A stretch of 64,000 bases of DNA, taken from contig JAGYIL010000001.1 in NCBI GenBank assembly GCA_018402545.1, positions 1,178,001 to 1,242,000 on the forward strand. The letters run 5' to 3'. The number at the start of each line of letters is the position of its first letter. Positions within the stretch are counted from its first letter, which is position 1. A program made the position numbers and the translations under genes. This stretch comes from Saccharospirillum sp. Lineage in GTDB: Bacteria > Pseudomonadota > Gammaproteobacteria > Pseudomonadales > Natronospirillaceae. Shown here piece after piece: positions 44,454 to 53,057 of the stretch. The notes beneath the pieces were generated by a model, which worked only from the letters and a program-made list of their open reading frames with translations, searched no databases and was not told the origin of the DNA.

Positions 44454-47400
44454 ATGAACGATGCTATCGATCAACAGGGCGCTAGCGAGCGCCTTGATCA
44501 GTATTTCGACGAAGTGTACGCCACCATTTTAAGCCGTCAGGATGCCAAAACCGGTCTGTTTCCGGCTAGTACTGACGTAAACGGTCACGGTGACTACACC
44601 GATGCCTGGGTGCGCGACAACGTCTATTCCGTTCAGGCGGTCTGGGGTCTTTGGCTGGGCTATCGGCGCACCAATCATAACCCGGGGCGTACCGAGTATC
44701 TGGGCGACTGTGTTACCCGGTTGATGCGCGGCTTATTGTCGGCCATGTTGCGTCAGTCGCACAAAGTCGAGCGGTTTAAATACACCCAGAACCCGATGGA
44801 TGCACTGCACGCCAAGTATGGCACCCAAAGTGGCGACGTCGTGGTCGACGACGACAAATGGGGCCATTTGCAACTCGATGCGACCTCGATTTTTCTGTTG
44901 ATGCTGGCGCAGATAACACGCTCCGGGTTGCGCCTGATTCACAGCGTTGATGAAGTGAATTTTGTGCAGAACCTGGTCTGGTATATCGGCCGTGGTTACC
45001 GCACACCGGATTACGGCATCTGGGAGCGGGGCAACAAGATCAACAACGGACACGTTGAAATCAACGCCTCATCGGTTGGCATGGTAAAGGCTGCACTGCA
45101 GGCGATGCGCGGCCTGAATCTGTTGCACGACGCTCACAGCTACCGCGGTGTTATTCACGTGGTACCGGATGAAATCGCCCGCTGCCGGACGACGCTTGAA
45201 AACCTGTTGCCGCGCGAATCCCTGTCGAAGGAAGTGGATGCCGCCTGTCTGTCGGTGATCGGTTACCCGGCGTTTGCCGTGGAAAAGAAAAGTCTGGTCA
45301 ACACCACCCGCGAACACATACTCGACAAGCTGGCCGGCCGCTATGGCTGCAAGCGTTTTCTGCTCGATGGCCACCAGACCGTTCTGGAAAACCATGACCG
45401 GCTGCATTACGAACCGGAAGAACTGCGTAATTTCGAAAACATAGAATCCGAGTGGCCACTGTTTTTCGCGTTTCTGTATCTCGACGCATTGTTTGCAGGA
45501 GACCGTGAACGCAGCGACGAATACCGGCTCAAGCTGGATGAGTTGCGCGTCGAAAAAGACGGCCTGTGGCTGCTGCCAGAGCTGTATTACGTCGATCAGG
45601 AACATATCGATGCCGAACGGGCAGACCCGGGCAGCCAGCCACGCGTGGCCAACGCCAACGTACCACTGGTGTGGACCCAGTCGCTCTATGTACTCGGCTG
45701 CCTGGTGCACGAAGGCCTGGTCACCGCCGATGAGCTCGACCCGGTCGCCGCGCACAAGCGCATCGGCCGCAAGCAGCGGTCACCGGTGCTGGTGGGTCTG
45801 CTCGCCGAGAACGAGGCGGTGAAAGACCGGCTGGCAGCACGCGGCCTCTGGTCGGAAACGGTCGACCAGATGGACCCTGTGCGGGTGTTGCCGCCACTGG
45901 AACTGGCGCGGGTCTTCAATGTGGTCGGTCAGAACCGAACGCTCGGCCTGACCGGCCGCCCACAACGCCGGCCGCGCTCTCTGGCAACTGCACAGCTTTA
46001 TCAACTGGGTGGCGAGAGCTGCGTGTTTCTGCCCCAGTTTCAGAATCGGGATACCTTTTATCTGGCGTCCGATAACCAGCTGCTGTGTGAAAAAATCCAG
46101 GCAGAGCTGAAGTACGTCAGCCGTCACTGGAATCAGGACAAGCAACCGCTGATGATGCTCTACCTGACGGACACCATGACAGCCGCCCGGGACGCCGGAG
46201 CGGTATTTGATCTGGTTGCCGAATTGAGTACTGGCCGTTGTAACGGCGTCACCGTGCGCACTGGTCCCTTGCTTGAACTGCTGAATGACGTCGGCACAGA
46301 ACGAATTGATGACCTGAACGATTATTACGTGCCCGATGCACTGAGCCTGGTTCGGTTGCGCCGTAAAAACTGGTTGCCCGAGGCAGATCAGTGCCAGCCG
46401 GTTCAGCCCTCGGTACTGTCGTTGCTGGAACCGAGCGAAAACCTCGAACAGCAACGCAACCGCCTGCAAAACAGCACCAACCTGCGCGAACAGATGGACA
46501 TCATCACTGACTGGGCCCAGGTGCATGGGCTGGATTTCGAACCCGGCATTGCTCCGCGGGTCACGGTCAAGGTACTGCTGGAAGAGGTGTATCGCAAAGC
46601 CAGTTGTCGCCATGAATGGAGTGTGTTGCGCAAGGCCGCCGGAGTGCTCGGCAAATACTGGGGTGGCCTGGAAGATTCTGTGGCAGAAATTCTGGCGCGC
46701 CAGCGCATTATCAATGTTGGCCGTGCCTATTCCGACCAGGGGCTGATTCGCATGCCGCTGAGCAACCGGGAAACGCTGGCACTGATTCGTCAGAACTGCG
46801 GTGGCGATGTGCGCGAGGCCATACTGAACCAGGAGATTCTCGTCATTCTGTCGGTCATTATGCGCGGCGAGCCCGAACTGTTCGATGGCATGATGACCAT
46901 ACGACCGGGCCACCTGGCCCAACTGATGATGGGTCGCTTTGCCCAGGAAGCCTCACTGGAACCCGACCAGGCCTTTGAGCGTCTGGCGGCGATGAGCCCG
47001 TTCGACATCCAGAGCCGAATTCGCGACATTCTGGAAAGCTATACCGAGGAAGTGGGTCGGCTGTTTTCCACCGAAGCGCTGCATTTGCGCAGTCTGCCCG
47101 GTGTTTTGCATCGGGCCGACCCGGGCTCGGAGGGTTTGCCGGGCGACACGGTCGAGAACGATGTGGCTGACTGGCAGAGCTGGCGTGAAGAGCAGGGCGT
47201 AATGCCGCGCTTTCCTGAATCCTTTCATCAGCGGCTCTGGTCGGTCTTGCAGCAATGCCGGGGTGTTGTTGTAGGTGACCGTTTTGATCCGCGCAGCCGA
47301 TTGCAAAGTGATCTGGTGACCAGTCACATGACAGGGGGCGAACCCCAGTTTGCACAACTGGTCGAGCGATTGCTCAGTCAGATAGAAAGCGCCGAGTATC

Positions 47401-47672
47401 GCCAGATGTCGGTCGAAGCGCTGGCAGCACTGATGGCCTTTGCCGAAGCGAACCCGCTGCTGGAGCTCGACGACTTTGTGATTCTCGATGTGGTGATCTC
47501 CCACGCCGTGCGCTTAAGCTGGCAGCACCAACATGCCAGCCAGGCGGATGCCTACAACCAGTTCCGCGGTGAAGCCTGGCAGCAATTTTACCAGGCACCG
47601 CCGGAGTCCGTACGCTACTGGCTGCTGGAATCGCTCACCTATCTGGTTGAGAATGCACCGGAAACGGCCTGA
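44454..47672 (+). CDS. phosphorylase kinase alpha/beta-like protein with GH15-type domain
   Basis: This 1072-residue protein resembles the regulatory alpha and beta subunits of eukaryotic phosphorylase kinase rather than a plain glucoamylase. An N-terminal (alpha/alpha)6 GH15-like domain (about 10-420) contains DAWVRDNVYSVQAVWGLWLG, YGIWERGNKINNGHVEINAS (with E191 at the general-acid position) and a LPRESLSKEVDAACLSVIGY segment. All are close to phosphorylase kinase subunits. A long helical C-terminal part (about 500-1060) extends well past any GH15 enzyme. There is no signal peptide, so it acts in the cytoplasm. It directly follows eda and precedes malQ. No phosphorylase gene is in the window. 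It could hydrolyse or sense glucans. GGAG precedes the ATG. Confidence 0.82.
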   Translation: MNDAIDQQGASERLDQYFDEVYATILSRQDAKTGLFPASTDVNGHGDYTDAWVRDNVYSVQAVWGLWLGYRRTNHNPGRTEYLGDCVTRLMRGLLSAMLRQSHKVERFKYTQNPMDALHAKYGTQSGDVVVDDDKWGHLQLDATSIFLLMLAQITRSGLRLIHSVDEVNFVQNLVWYIGRGYRTPDYGIWERGNKINNGHVEINASSVGMVKAALQAMRGLNLLHDAHSYRGVIHVVPDEIARCRTTLENLLPRESLSKEVDAACLSVIGYPAFAVEKKSLVNTTREHILDKLAGRYGCKRFLLDGHQTVLENHDRLHYEPEELRNFENIESEWPLFFAFLYLDALFAGDRERSDEYRLKLDELRVEKDGLWLLPELYYVDQEHIDAERADPGSQPRVANANVPLVWTQSLYVLGCLVHEGLVTADELDPVAAHKRIGRKQRSPVLVGLLAENEAVKDRLAARGLWSETVDQMDPVRVLPPLELARVFNVVGQNRTLGLTGRPQRRPRSLATAQLYQLGGESCVFLPQFQNRDTFYLASDNQLLCEKIQAELKYVSRHWNQDKQPLMMLYLTDTMTAARDAGAVFDLVAELSTGRCNGVTVRTGPLLELLNDVGTERIDDLNDYYVPDALSLVRLRRKNWLPEADQCQPVQPSVLSLLEPSENLEQQRNRLQNSTNLREQMDIITDWAQVHGLDFEPGIAPRVTVKVLLEEVYRKASCRHEWSVLRKAAGVLGKYWGGLEDSVAEILARQRIINVGRAYSDQGLIRMPLSNRETLALIRQNCGGDVREAILNQEILVILSVIMRGEPELFDGMMTIRPGHLAQLMMGRFAQEASLEPDQAFERLAAMSPFDIQSRIRDILESYTEEVGRLFSTEALHLRSLPGVLHRADPGSEGLPGDTVENDVADWQSWREEQGVMPRFPESFHQRLWSVLQQCRGVVVGDRFDPRSRLQSDLVTSHMTGGEPQFAQLVERLLSQIESAEYRQMSVEALAALMAFAEANPLLELDDFVILDVVISHAVRLSWQHQHASQADAYNQFRGEAWQQFYQAPPESVRYWLLESLTYLVENAPETA

Positions 47673-47893
47673 TAGGGCGCGCTGGAGCCGCTTCATCCGG
47701 TCGGGGAAATCCTCCTGGCGATAAATCCTTCCGGCCCGGTGCGGACGAACCGCGAAAACCGGGCCAAGGCTCGCTACACTGGCTAGACGGGTGACTGGCT
47801 CCGGAGCCTGGTGCGATACCAACAACACAGCACATCGTCGCATGCAGCGTCCGCAGCCGGTCAGGTTTTAACCGCACTTTGACTGAGGTTTCT

Positions 47894-50107
47894 ATGGCGA
47901 CTGGGGTTTCTATGACGAATGGGGAGCTGGTCAGCAAGCTTGCTCACTTGCGAAACATTTCCTCCACCTTTCAGGACTATCGCGGGGTCACCACGGAAGT
48001 TGACGCGGCCAACATCGAACGCATTCTCGCCGCCATGGGCTATGACCTCGACGATGACACTGGGCTGGCACAGCGCGCGATGCAGCTGGATCAGCAGCAA
48101 TGGCAGCAACGTCTAGAGCCGGTGGTGGTGCTTAACCCGCTGCGCGGTCACGACCTGAACCTCTACCTGACCCGTGATGAATACCACCAGACTGGCCACT
48201 GGCGTATTGAATTTGAGCACGATGCACCCGCGCGCGAAGGGCAGTTTGACCCGTCTGAACTGACGCAAACCGGCGATTACTGGATTGGCGATATCGAACA
48301 CCTGCGGCTGGCGCTGCCGCTGCCTTTAGATCTGCCCGAAGGCTACCATCGCATTCATCTGACCCTGGCCGGTCAAACCGATGAAACAGCCCTGATCGTG
48401 ACCCCGGCCACCAGTTTTCAGCCCGAGCCCATGGCGCGGGGTGATCGCGTCTGGGGTACGGCCATTCAGTTGTATACGCTGCGTTCGCCGAATAATTGGG
48501 GCATGGGTGATTTTGGCGATCTGGCTCAACTGGTCGATACCCTGGCCGACCAGGGGGCCGATGTGATCGGCCTGAACCCGATTCACTCGCTCTATCCGAT
48601 AAGCCCCGAACATGCCAGCCCCTACAGCCCATCGAACCGCAGTTACGTTAACCCGCTCTACGTGGTTGTTGAGCAGGTGCCCGAATTTCAGGCGGCCGCT
48701 GAGCTGCAACAGGCGCTGGCCGGCGCTGAAATGCAGGCGGAACTGAGCCGTCTGCGCGATCAGCCTATGGTCGACTACAGTGGCGTCAGTGCTCTCAAAT
48801 ACCAGGCATTGACTGAACTCTACCGGGTATTTCGACGAGACCATCTGGGGCAGGGTACCGATCGGGACCGTGCCTTTCAGGCGTTTGTCGAGCAGCAGGG
48901 TGGCCCCCTGCGCGAGCATGCCACCTTCGAAGCTCTGCTGACCCATTTTCGCCAGCAAGACCCCATGGCCTGGGGCTGGCCGTGCTGGCCAGAGGCCTAT
49001 CAGGACCACCACAGCGACGCAGTACAGGCCTATGCTGCCGAGCATGACGACGACATTACCTACTTTCAATACCTGCAGTTTGTGGCTGACGAACAGCTTC
49101 AGGCGGTTGACCGGCAAACCAAAGCGCGCGGTATGCGCATCGGGTTGTACCGTGATCTCGCTGTAGGTGCCGACCGGGGCGGGGCGGAAGTCTGGGGCAA
49201 CCGGGAGAGTTTTTGCCTGAATGCGGCGGTCGGAGCCCCGCCGGATGCGCTGGGCCCCAATGGCCAGAACTGGGGCCTGCCCCCGTTCGACCCGATCAAA
49301 CTGAAAGCCCAGGGCTACCAGTCTTTTATTACCTTGTTGCGTAACAACATGCGCGCTTGTGGTGCCCTGCGCATCGATCACGCCATGGCGCTGTTGCGGC
49401 TCTGGTGGTGCCCGCCCGGCGAGTCGGCGGCCTATGGCGCCTATGTATATTACGACCTGTACGATTTGCTCGGCATTTTGAATCTGGAATCGCAGCGAAA
49501 TCAGTGCATGGTCATCGCTGAAGACCTGGGTACCGTGCCGGACGAAGTGATCGAAACCTTTCCGCGTGCCCAGCTTTATTCGAACAAGGTCTTTTACTTT
49601 GAAATGGCCGATGGCGTCTGTACACCGCCAGAAGACTACGCCCAACGGGCCCTTGCCATCGTCTGCAACCACGATATGCCGACGGTACATGCATTCTGGG
49701 CCATGTCGGATCTGGACCTGCGCCAGCAGTTGGGAATGTTCGCCACCGAGGCGGATTTCCAGGGCGAACGCGTCGCCAGGTCGAAGGCCAAACAGGCGAT
49801 CATCGATGCCCTGGTCGCCTATAAACGACTGCCGGACGGAATCTCCAGCGATGCCGGGAAGGTAACCGAAATGACGCTGCCGCTGTGTCTGGCCATCCAC
49901 CAACATCTGGCGGCCTGCCACTCGCAAATTGTGGCGGTGCAACTGGAGGATCTGATGCTGATTAATGCGCCGGTCAATATCCCCGGAACCAGCGATGAAT
50001 ACCCCAACTGGCGTCGGAAACTGACCGAAACCCTGCCGGAACTGTTCTCAAAACCGGCAATAAGAGCCTTTTGCCAGCAGTTGAACACCCTGAGAGGTGA
50101 CGGCTAA
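47894..50107 (+). CDS. malQ: 4-alpha-glucanotransferase (amylomaltase)
   Basis: This GH77 enzyme transfers alpha-1,4-glucan segments and releases glucose. The chain of about 737 residues has a bacterial N-terminal extension (1-170) before the barrel (TAIQLYTLRSPNNWGMGDFG onward). Catalytic segments include ALRIDHAMALLRLWW (nucleophile Asp), CMVIAEDLGTVPDEVIE (acid Glu) and CNHDMPTVHAFW. The start is uncertain: a TTG at 47879 and ATGs at 47894 and 47912 lie in frame, with the imperfect 18-base repeat GAGGTTTCTATGGCGACT/GGGGTTTCTATGACGAAT giving each ATG its own weak ribosome site. It supplies glucose for glk upstream. Confidence 0.93.
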   Translation: MATGVSMTNGELVSKLAHLRNISSTFQDYRGVTTEVDAANIERILAAMGYDLDDDTGLAQRAMQLDQQQWQQRLEPVVVLNPLRGHDLNLYLTRDEYHQTGHWRIEFEHDAPAREGQFDPSELTQTGDYWIGDIEHLRLALPLPLDLPEGYHRIHLTLAGQTDETALIVTPATSFQPEPMARGDRVWGTAIQLYTLRSPNNWGMGDFGDLAQLVDTLADQGADVIGLNPIHSLYPISPEHASPYSPSNRSYVNPLYVVVEQVPEFQAAAELQQALAGAEMQAELSRLRDQPMVDYSGVSALKYQALTELYRVFRRDHLGQGTDRDRAFQAFVEQQGGPLREHATFEALLTHFRQQDPMAWGWPCWPEAYQDHHSDAVQAYAAEHDDDITYFQYLQFVADEQLQAVDRQTKARGMRIGLYRDLAVGADRGGAEVWGNRESFCLNAAVGAPPDALGPNGQNWGLPPFDPIKLKAQGYQSFITLLRNNMRACGALRIDHAMALLRLWWCPPGESAAYGAYVYYDLYDLLGILNLESQRNQCMVIAEDLGTVPDEVIETFPRAQLYSNKVFYFEMADGVCTPPEDYAQRALAIVCNHDMPTVHAFWAMSDLDLRQQLGMFATEADFQGERVARSKAKQAIIDALVAYKRLPDGISSDAGKVTEMTLPLCLAIHQHLAACHSQIVAVQLEDLMLINAPVNIPGTSDEYPNWRRKLTETLPELFSKPAIRAFCQQLNTLRGDG

Positions 50108-50162
50108 AGCCCATTCCAGAGCGGTTTGGAAGGAAATTACAGCGTTAGGTCCGGATTCGGAC

Positions 50163-50193
50163 TTGCAATTGGTAGTATTATTACGGCTATAAT
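50163..50193 (+). promoter_or_regulatory. candidate promoter of the malK-like gene
   Basis: TTGCAA (50163-50168) and a perfect TATAAT (50188-50193) are 19 bases apart, 113 bases before the ATPase start. The spacing is slightly long. It would make the ATPase gene independent of the upstream malQ transcript. Confidence 0.5.
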
Positions 50194-50305
50194 GGAGCCA
50201 TTCGTCGGATGAGTCGAAAATGCCTGTAAGAAAACTACAAAGGCACTTGAAACATCCTTTGCCCCGGCACTGGGTTCGTATAACGACAAAAATGAGTGGA
50301 AGCTG

Positions 50306-51400
50306 ATGGCTAGCATAAAATTTGACAACGTAGTGAAGAGCTACGGCGACGTAGACATCATCAAGGGTCTCGATCTGGAGATCCGCGACAAGGAATTTAT
50401 GGTTCTGGTTGGCCCGTCTGGTTGTGGTAAATCAACCACGCTGCGGATGATTGCCGGCCTGGAAGAGATCACCGATGGCAAGCTGTACATCGGCGACCGG
50501 GTGGTGAACAACGTCCACCCGAAAGACCGCGACGTTGCCATGGTGTTTCAGAGCTACGCCCTCTATCCGCACATGTCGGTCTATGAAAACATTGCCTTTG
50601 GCCTGCGCCTGCGCAAACTGCCCAAAGACGAGATTGATCGTCTGGTCAGCGAAGCCGCCGACACCCTGGGCCTGACGCCCTTGCTGGATCGTAAGCCCAA
50701 AGCCTTGTCCGGTGGTCAGCGTCAGCGCGTGGCGCTGGGTCGTGCCATTGTGCGCAAACCGTCGGTTTTCCTGTTCGACGAGCCGTTGTCGAACCTCGAT
50801 GCCGAACTGCGAGTTCACATGCGTGCTGAAATTGCGAACCTGCAGAAACGGTTGTCCATTACCTCGGTCTATGTAACGCACGACCAGGTTGAAGCCATGA
50901 CCATGGGCGATCGCATCGCGGTATTGCACGACGGCAACCTGCGTCAAGTGGGTACCCCGCTCGATCTGTACGACAACCCGCAAAACGTCTTCGTTGCTCA
51001 GTTCATCGGCACGCCGAACATGAACATCCTGAAGATGACGGTGTCGGACGATGGTACCGAGCTGACGCACCCGGACATCACCTACAAGACGCCAGAGGCA
51101 TGGAAAGCGGCCGTCAGCGAACGTAAAGGCAAGATGGTCTACGTTGGTTTCCGCCCCGAGCACATTCGCGGCGAAGGCGAACACGATTGGAAAAACGTTG
51201 CCGAAATTAAATCCAAGGCACAAATCGTCGAAACCCTGGGCCATGAAGTGGTTGTTCACGCCAAGCTGGCCAATGACGATAAAGCCATCGTCGCCAAAAT
51301 GGACGTGCACAAGACGCCGAAGGTCGGCGACGACCTGGTGTTGTATGTGAACGCCGACAAACTTCACATTTTCGACGGCGAAACCACCAACCGTCTGTAA
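50306..51400 (+). CDS. MalK/UgpC-type sugar ABC transporter ATP-binding protein (orphan)
   Basis: This ATPase powers import of sugars or glycerol phosphate through an ABC transporter. Walker A GPSGCGKST lies at residues 36-43, the ABC signature LSGGQRQRVALGRAI near 135-149, Walker B VFLFDEPLSNLD and the switch THDQVEA follow. A C-terminal OB-type regulatory domain (about 235-364) completes the MalK fold. No permease or binding-protein genes are adjacent, so it may serve transporters encoded elsewhere, as MsiK and MsmX do. It lies between malQ and the DUF4032 gene, with a promoter candidate upstream and a terminator downstream. Confidence 0.9.
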   Translation: MASIKFDNVVKSYGDVDIIKGLDLEIRDKEFMVLVGPSGCGKSTTLRMIAGLEEITDGKLYIGDRVVNNVHPKDRDVAMVFQSYALYPHMSVYENIAFGLRLRKLPKDEIDRLVSEAADTLGLTPLLDRKPKALSGGQRQRVALGRAIVRKPSVFLFDEPLSNLDAELRVHMRAEIANLQKRLSITSVYVTHDQVEAMTMGDRIAVLHDGNLRQVGTPLDLYDNPQNVFVAQFIGTPNMNILKMTVSDDGTELTHPDITYKTPEAWKAAVSERKGKMVYVGFRPEHIRGEGEHDWKNVAEIKSKAQIVETLGHEVVVHAKLANDDKAIVAKMDVHKTPKVGDDLVLYVNADKLHIFDGETTNRL

Positions 51401-51437
51401 GTTCGGCTTCGCGTTAATAACAGTGTGTAGTGCCCAT

Positions 51438-51468
51438 AAAAAGCCGGCTTGTTAGCCGGTTTTTTTAT
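51438..51468 (+). terminator. terminator of the malK-like gene
   Basis: AAAAAGCCGGC and GCCGGTTTTTTT pair with one bulged base around a short loop, 38 bases after the ATPase stop. The T-tract is strong on the plus strand. Confidence 0.85.
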
Positions 51469-51489
51469 TTCAGTGTCAGAGAACCCGCC

Positions 51490-52776
51490 ATGAAGATTCA
51501 GATTCACTCGCCAAGCCATTACATTACCGATTTGCGGTACCCCTGGTCCAAGCACCTGACGCAATGGCCACCGGAGCTCTTTGTTGAAGTCGCACGGGGC
51601 ATTCATCGCAACGTGGTTCGTTTCATCAGTAACAAGGGGCGGGTCTATGCGCTCAAGGAGCTGATGACGCCCATCGCCCGCAATGAATACAACTTGTTGC
51701 GCGAGATGGAGGAGATGGGCTTGCCAGTGGTAGAACCCGTCGGCCTGGTTACCAACCGGGATGAGGGCGTCTCCCAGGCCCGGTCGAACTTCAATCTGGT
51801 GGGTGACAGCATGGACATGAGTAACCGTGCGCTGCTGGTCACACACTATCTGGAAGGTGCGCTGCCTTACCGCATTATTATTCAGCAAGGCATCACCATG
51901 GAGCAGCTCGGCCAGATGCTGGACGCCCTGGTTGAATTGCTGGCCCGGTTGCACCTCAGTGGTATTTACTGGGGCGATTGCTCGCTCTCCAATACGCTCT
52001 TCCGGCGAGATGCGGGCCTGATGGCAGCCTACCTGGTCGACGCCGAAACCAGTGAAATTTACCCGACGCTGAGTGATGGTCAGCGCGCCTACGATCTGGA
52101 GCTGGCTGAGTTGAACCTTGCCGGCGACCTGATGGATCTGGAAGCGGCCGAGCAACTGCCAAAAGGGGCCGACCCGGTTGAACTGGCCAATTCGGTGGTC
52201 GACCGTTACAACAAGCTCTGGCAGGAACTGACCCACGATGAAATCTTTGCACCCGAAGATCAGTTCAAAATTGAACAGCGGGTGCGACGGCTGAATGACC
52301 TGGGCTTCGATGTCGAGGAAATGGAGATTACCACGGTTGACGATGGTCAGCGCGTGCGCATGGTGCCGCGAGTGGTGGAACACTGGCATCACCGGCGCCG
52401 GCTGAACAGCCTGACCGGGTTGCAAGTACAGGAAAACCAGGCACGCCGGCTGCTAAACGACCTGAGCCGCTACAAAGCCTTTCTCGCCGAACACGAGGGC
52501 CGTGACATTCCCGAGCCTGTGGCCGCCTATCGCTGGTTGTCCGAAGTGTTCAACCCCAGTCTGCAAAGCATTTCCAGCGATCTGAAGGGCAGTCTCGATG
52601 ACGCCGAAGTCTTCCACGAAATTCTCGAACACCGCTGGTACCTGAGCCAGGCAGCCGGGCGGGATGTCGGCCAGGCGGCAGCGACGGAAGACTACATCAA
52701 TACGGTGATGAAACGACGCAAAGCGGGTAATTTCAAAGCCGGTGACGATCCGTTTGTGAAGACCACGAAACGTTAG
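51490..52776 (+). CDS. DUF4032 protein with protein-kinase-like fold
   Basis: This 428-residue cytoplasmic protein belongs to the DUF4032 family, which has an N-terminal lipopolysaccharide-kinase/protein-kinase-like domain and a C-terminal DUF4032 domain. Kinase-type residues appear in the right order: a lysine in YALKEL (K56), a helix glutamate in NEYNLL (E66), the catalytic loop GDCSLSNTLF (D163, N168) and a metal-binding DAET (D184). It therefore probably binds ATP and may phosphorylate a protein or sugar. The ATG at 51490 is chosen because similarity begins there. It lies two genes from the phosphorylase kinase alpha/beta-like gene. Substrate unknown. Confidence 0.78.
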   Translation: MKIQIHSPSHYITDLRYPWSKHLTQWPPELFVEVARGIHRNVVRFISNKGRVYALKELMTPIARNEYNLLREMEEMGLPVVEPVGLVTNRDEGVSQARSNFNLVGDSMDMSNRALLVTHYLEGALPYRIIIQQGITMEQLGQMLDALVELLARLHLSGIYWGDCSLSNTLFRRDAGLMAAYLVDAETSEIYPTLSDGQRAYDLELAELNLAGDLMDLEAAEQLPKGADPVELANSVVDRYNKLWQELTHDEIFAPEDQFKIEQRVRRLNDLGFDVEEMEITTVDDGQRVRMVPRVVEHWHHRRRLNSLTGLQVQENQARRLLNDLSRYKAFLAEHEGRDIPEPVAAYRWLSEVFNPSLQSISSDLKGSLDDAEVFHEILEHRWYLSQAAGRDVGQAAATEDYINTVMKRRKAGNFKAGDDPFVKTTKR

Positions 52777-52796
52777 CGCCGAGAGCAAACGGAAGC

Positions 52797-52973
52797 TTAC
52801 GGCTTGTCTTGTTGACCGGCCTGCAGCATTTGATACAGCTTGTCGGCCTCTTCAGACAGCATTGAATAGCTGCGGATGTCGCCATTGCGTTGCGCCTGCT
52901 GGGCTTCCGTCAGCTTTTTTTCGTAGGCTTTTTGCAGTGCTTTGGTGGTGTCTTTTTTCAGGAAGTTGAACAT
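52797..52973 (-). CDS. DUF6435-like small protein
   Basis: This is a 58-residue charged, helical protein, MFNFLKKDTTKALQKAYEKK at its start and RNGDIRSYSMLSEEADKLY in the middle. The pattern (MFNFLKK lead, then alternating Lys/Glu helices with QAQRNGDI) matches the small DUF6435 family of gammaproteobacteria, whose function is unknown. The first helix is amphipathic and could bind membranes. An AGAGA sequence precedes the ATG at 52973. It lies between the DUF4032 gene (convergent) and cydC. Confidence 0.75.
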   Translation of the reverse strand: MFNFLKKDTTKALQKAYEKKLTEAQQAQRNGDIRSYSMLSEEADKLYQMLQAGQQDKP

Positions 52974-53057
52974 GGTGTTCTCTGTGTGAAGTTGAGCTAC
53001 TGGTTACGGACAGTCGGCCGGTTTGGCCTACTCTATCCATTGATTTTGTAATGAATG

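Noticed and set aside
44454-47672. Secreted glucoamylase
   Set aside because: There is no signal peptide, and the second half of the protein matches phosphorylase kinase regulatory subunits, not a starch-binding domain.
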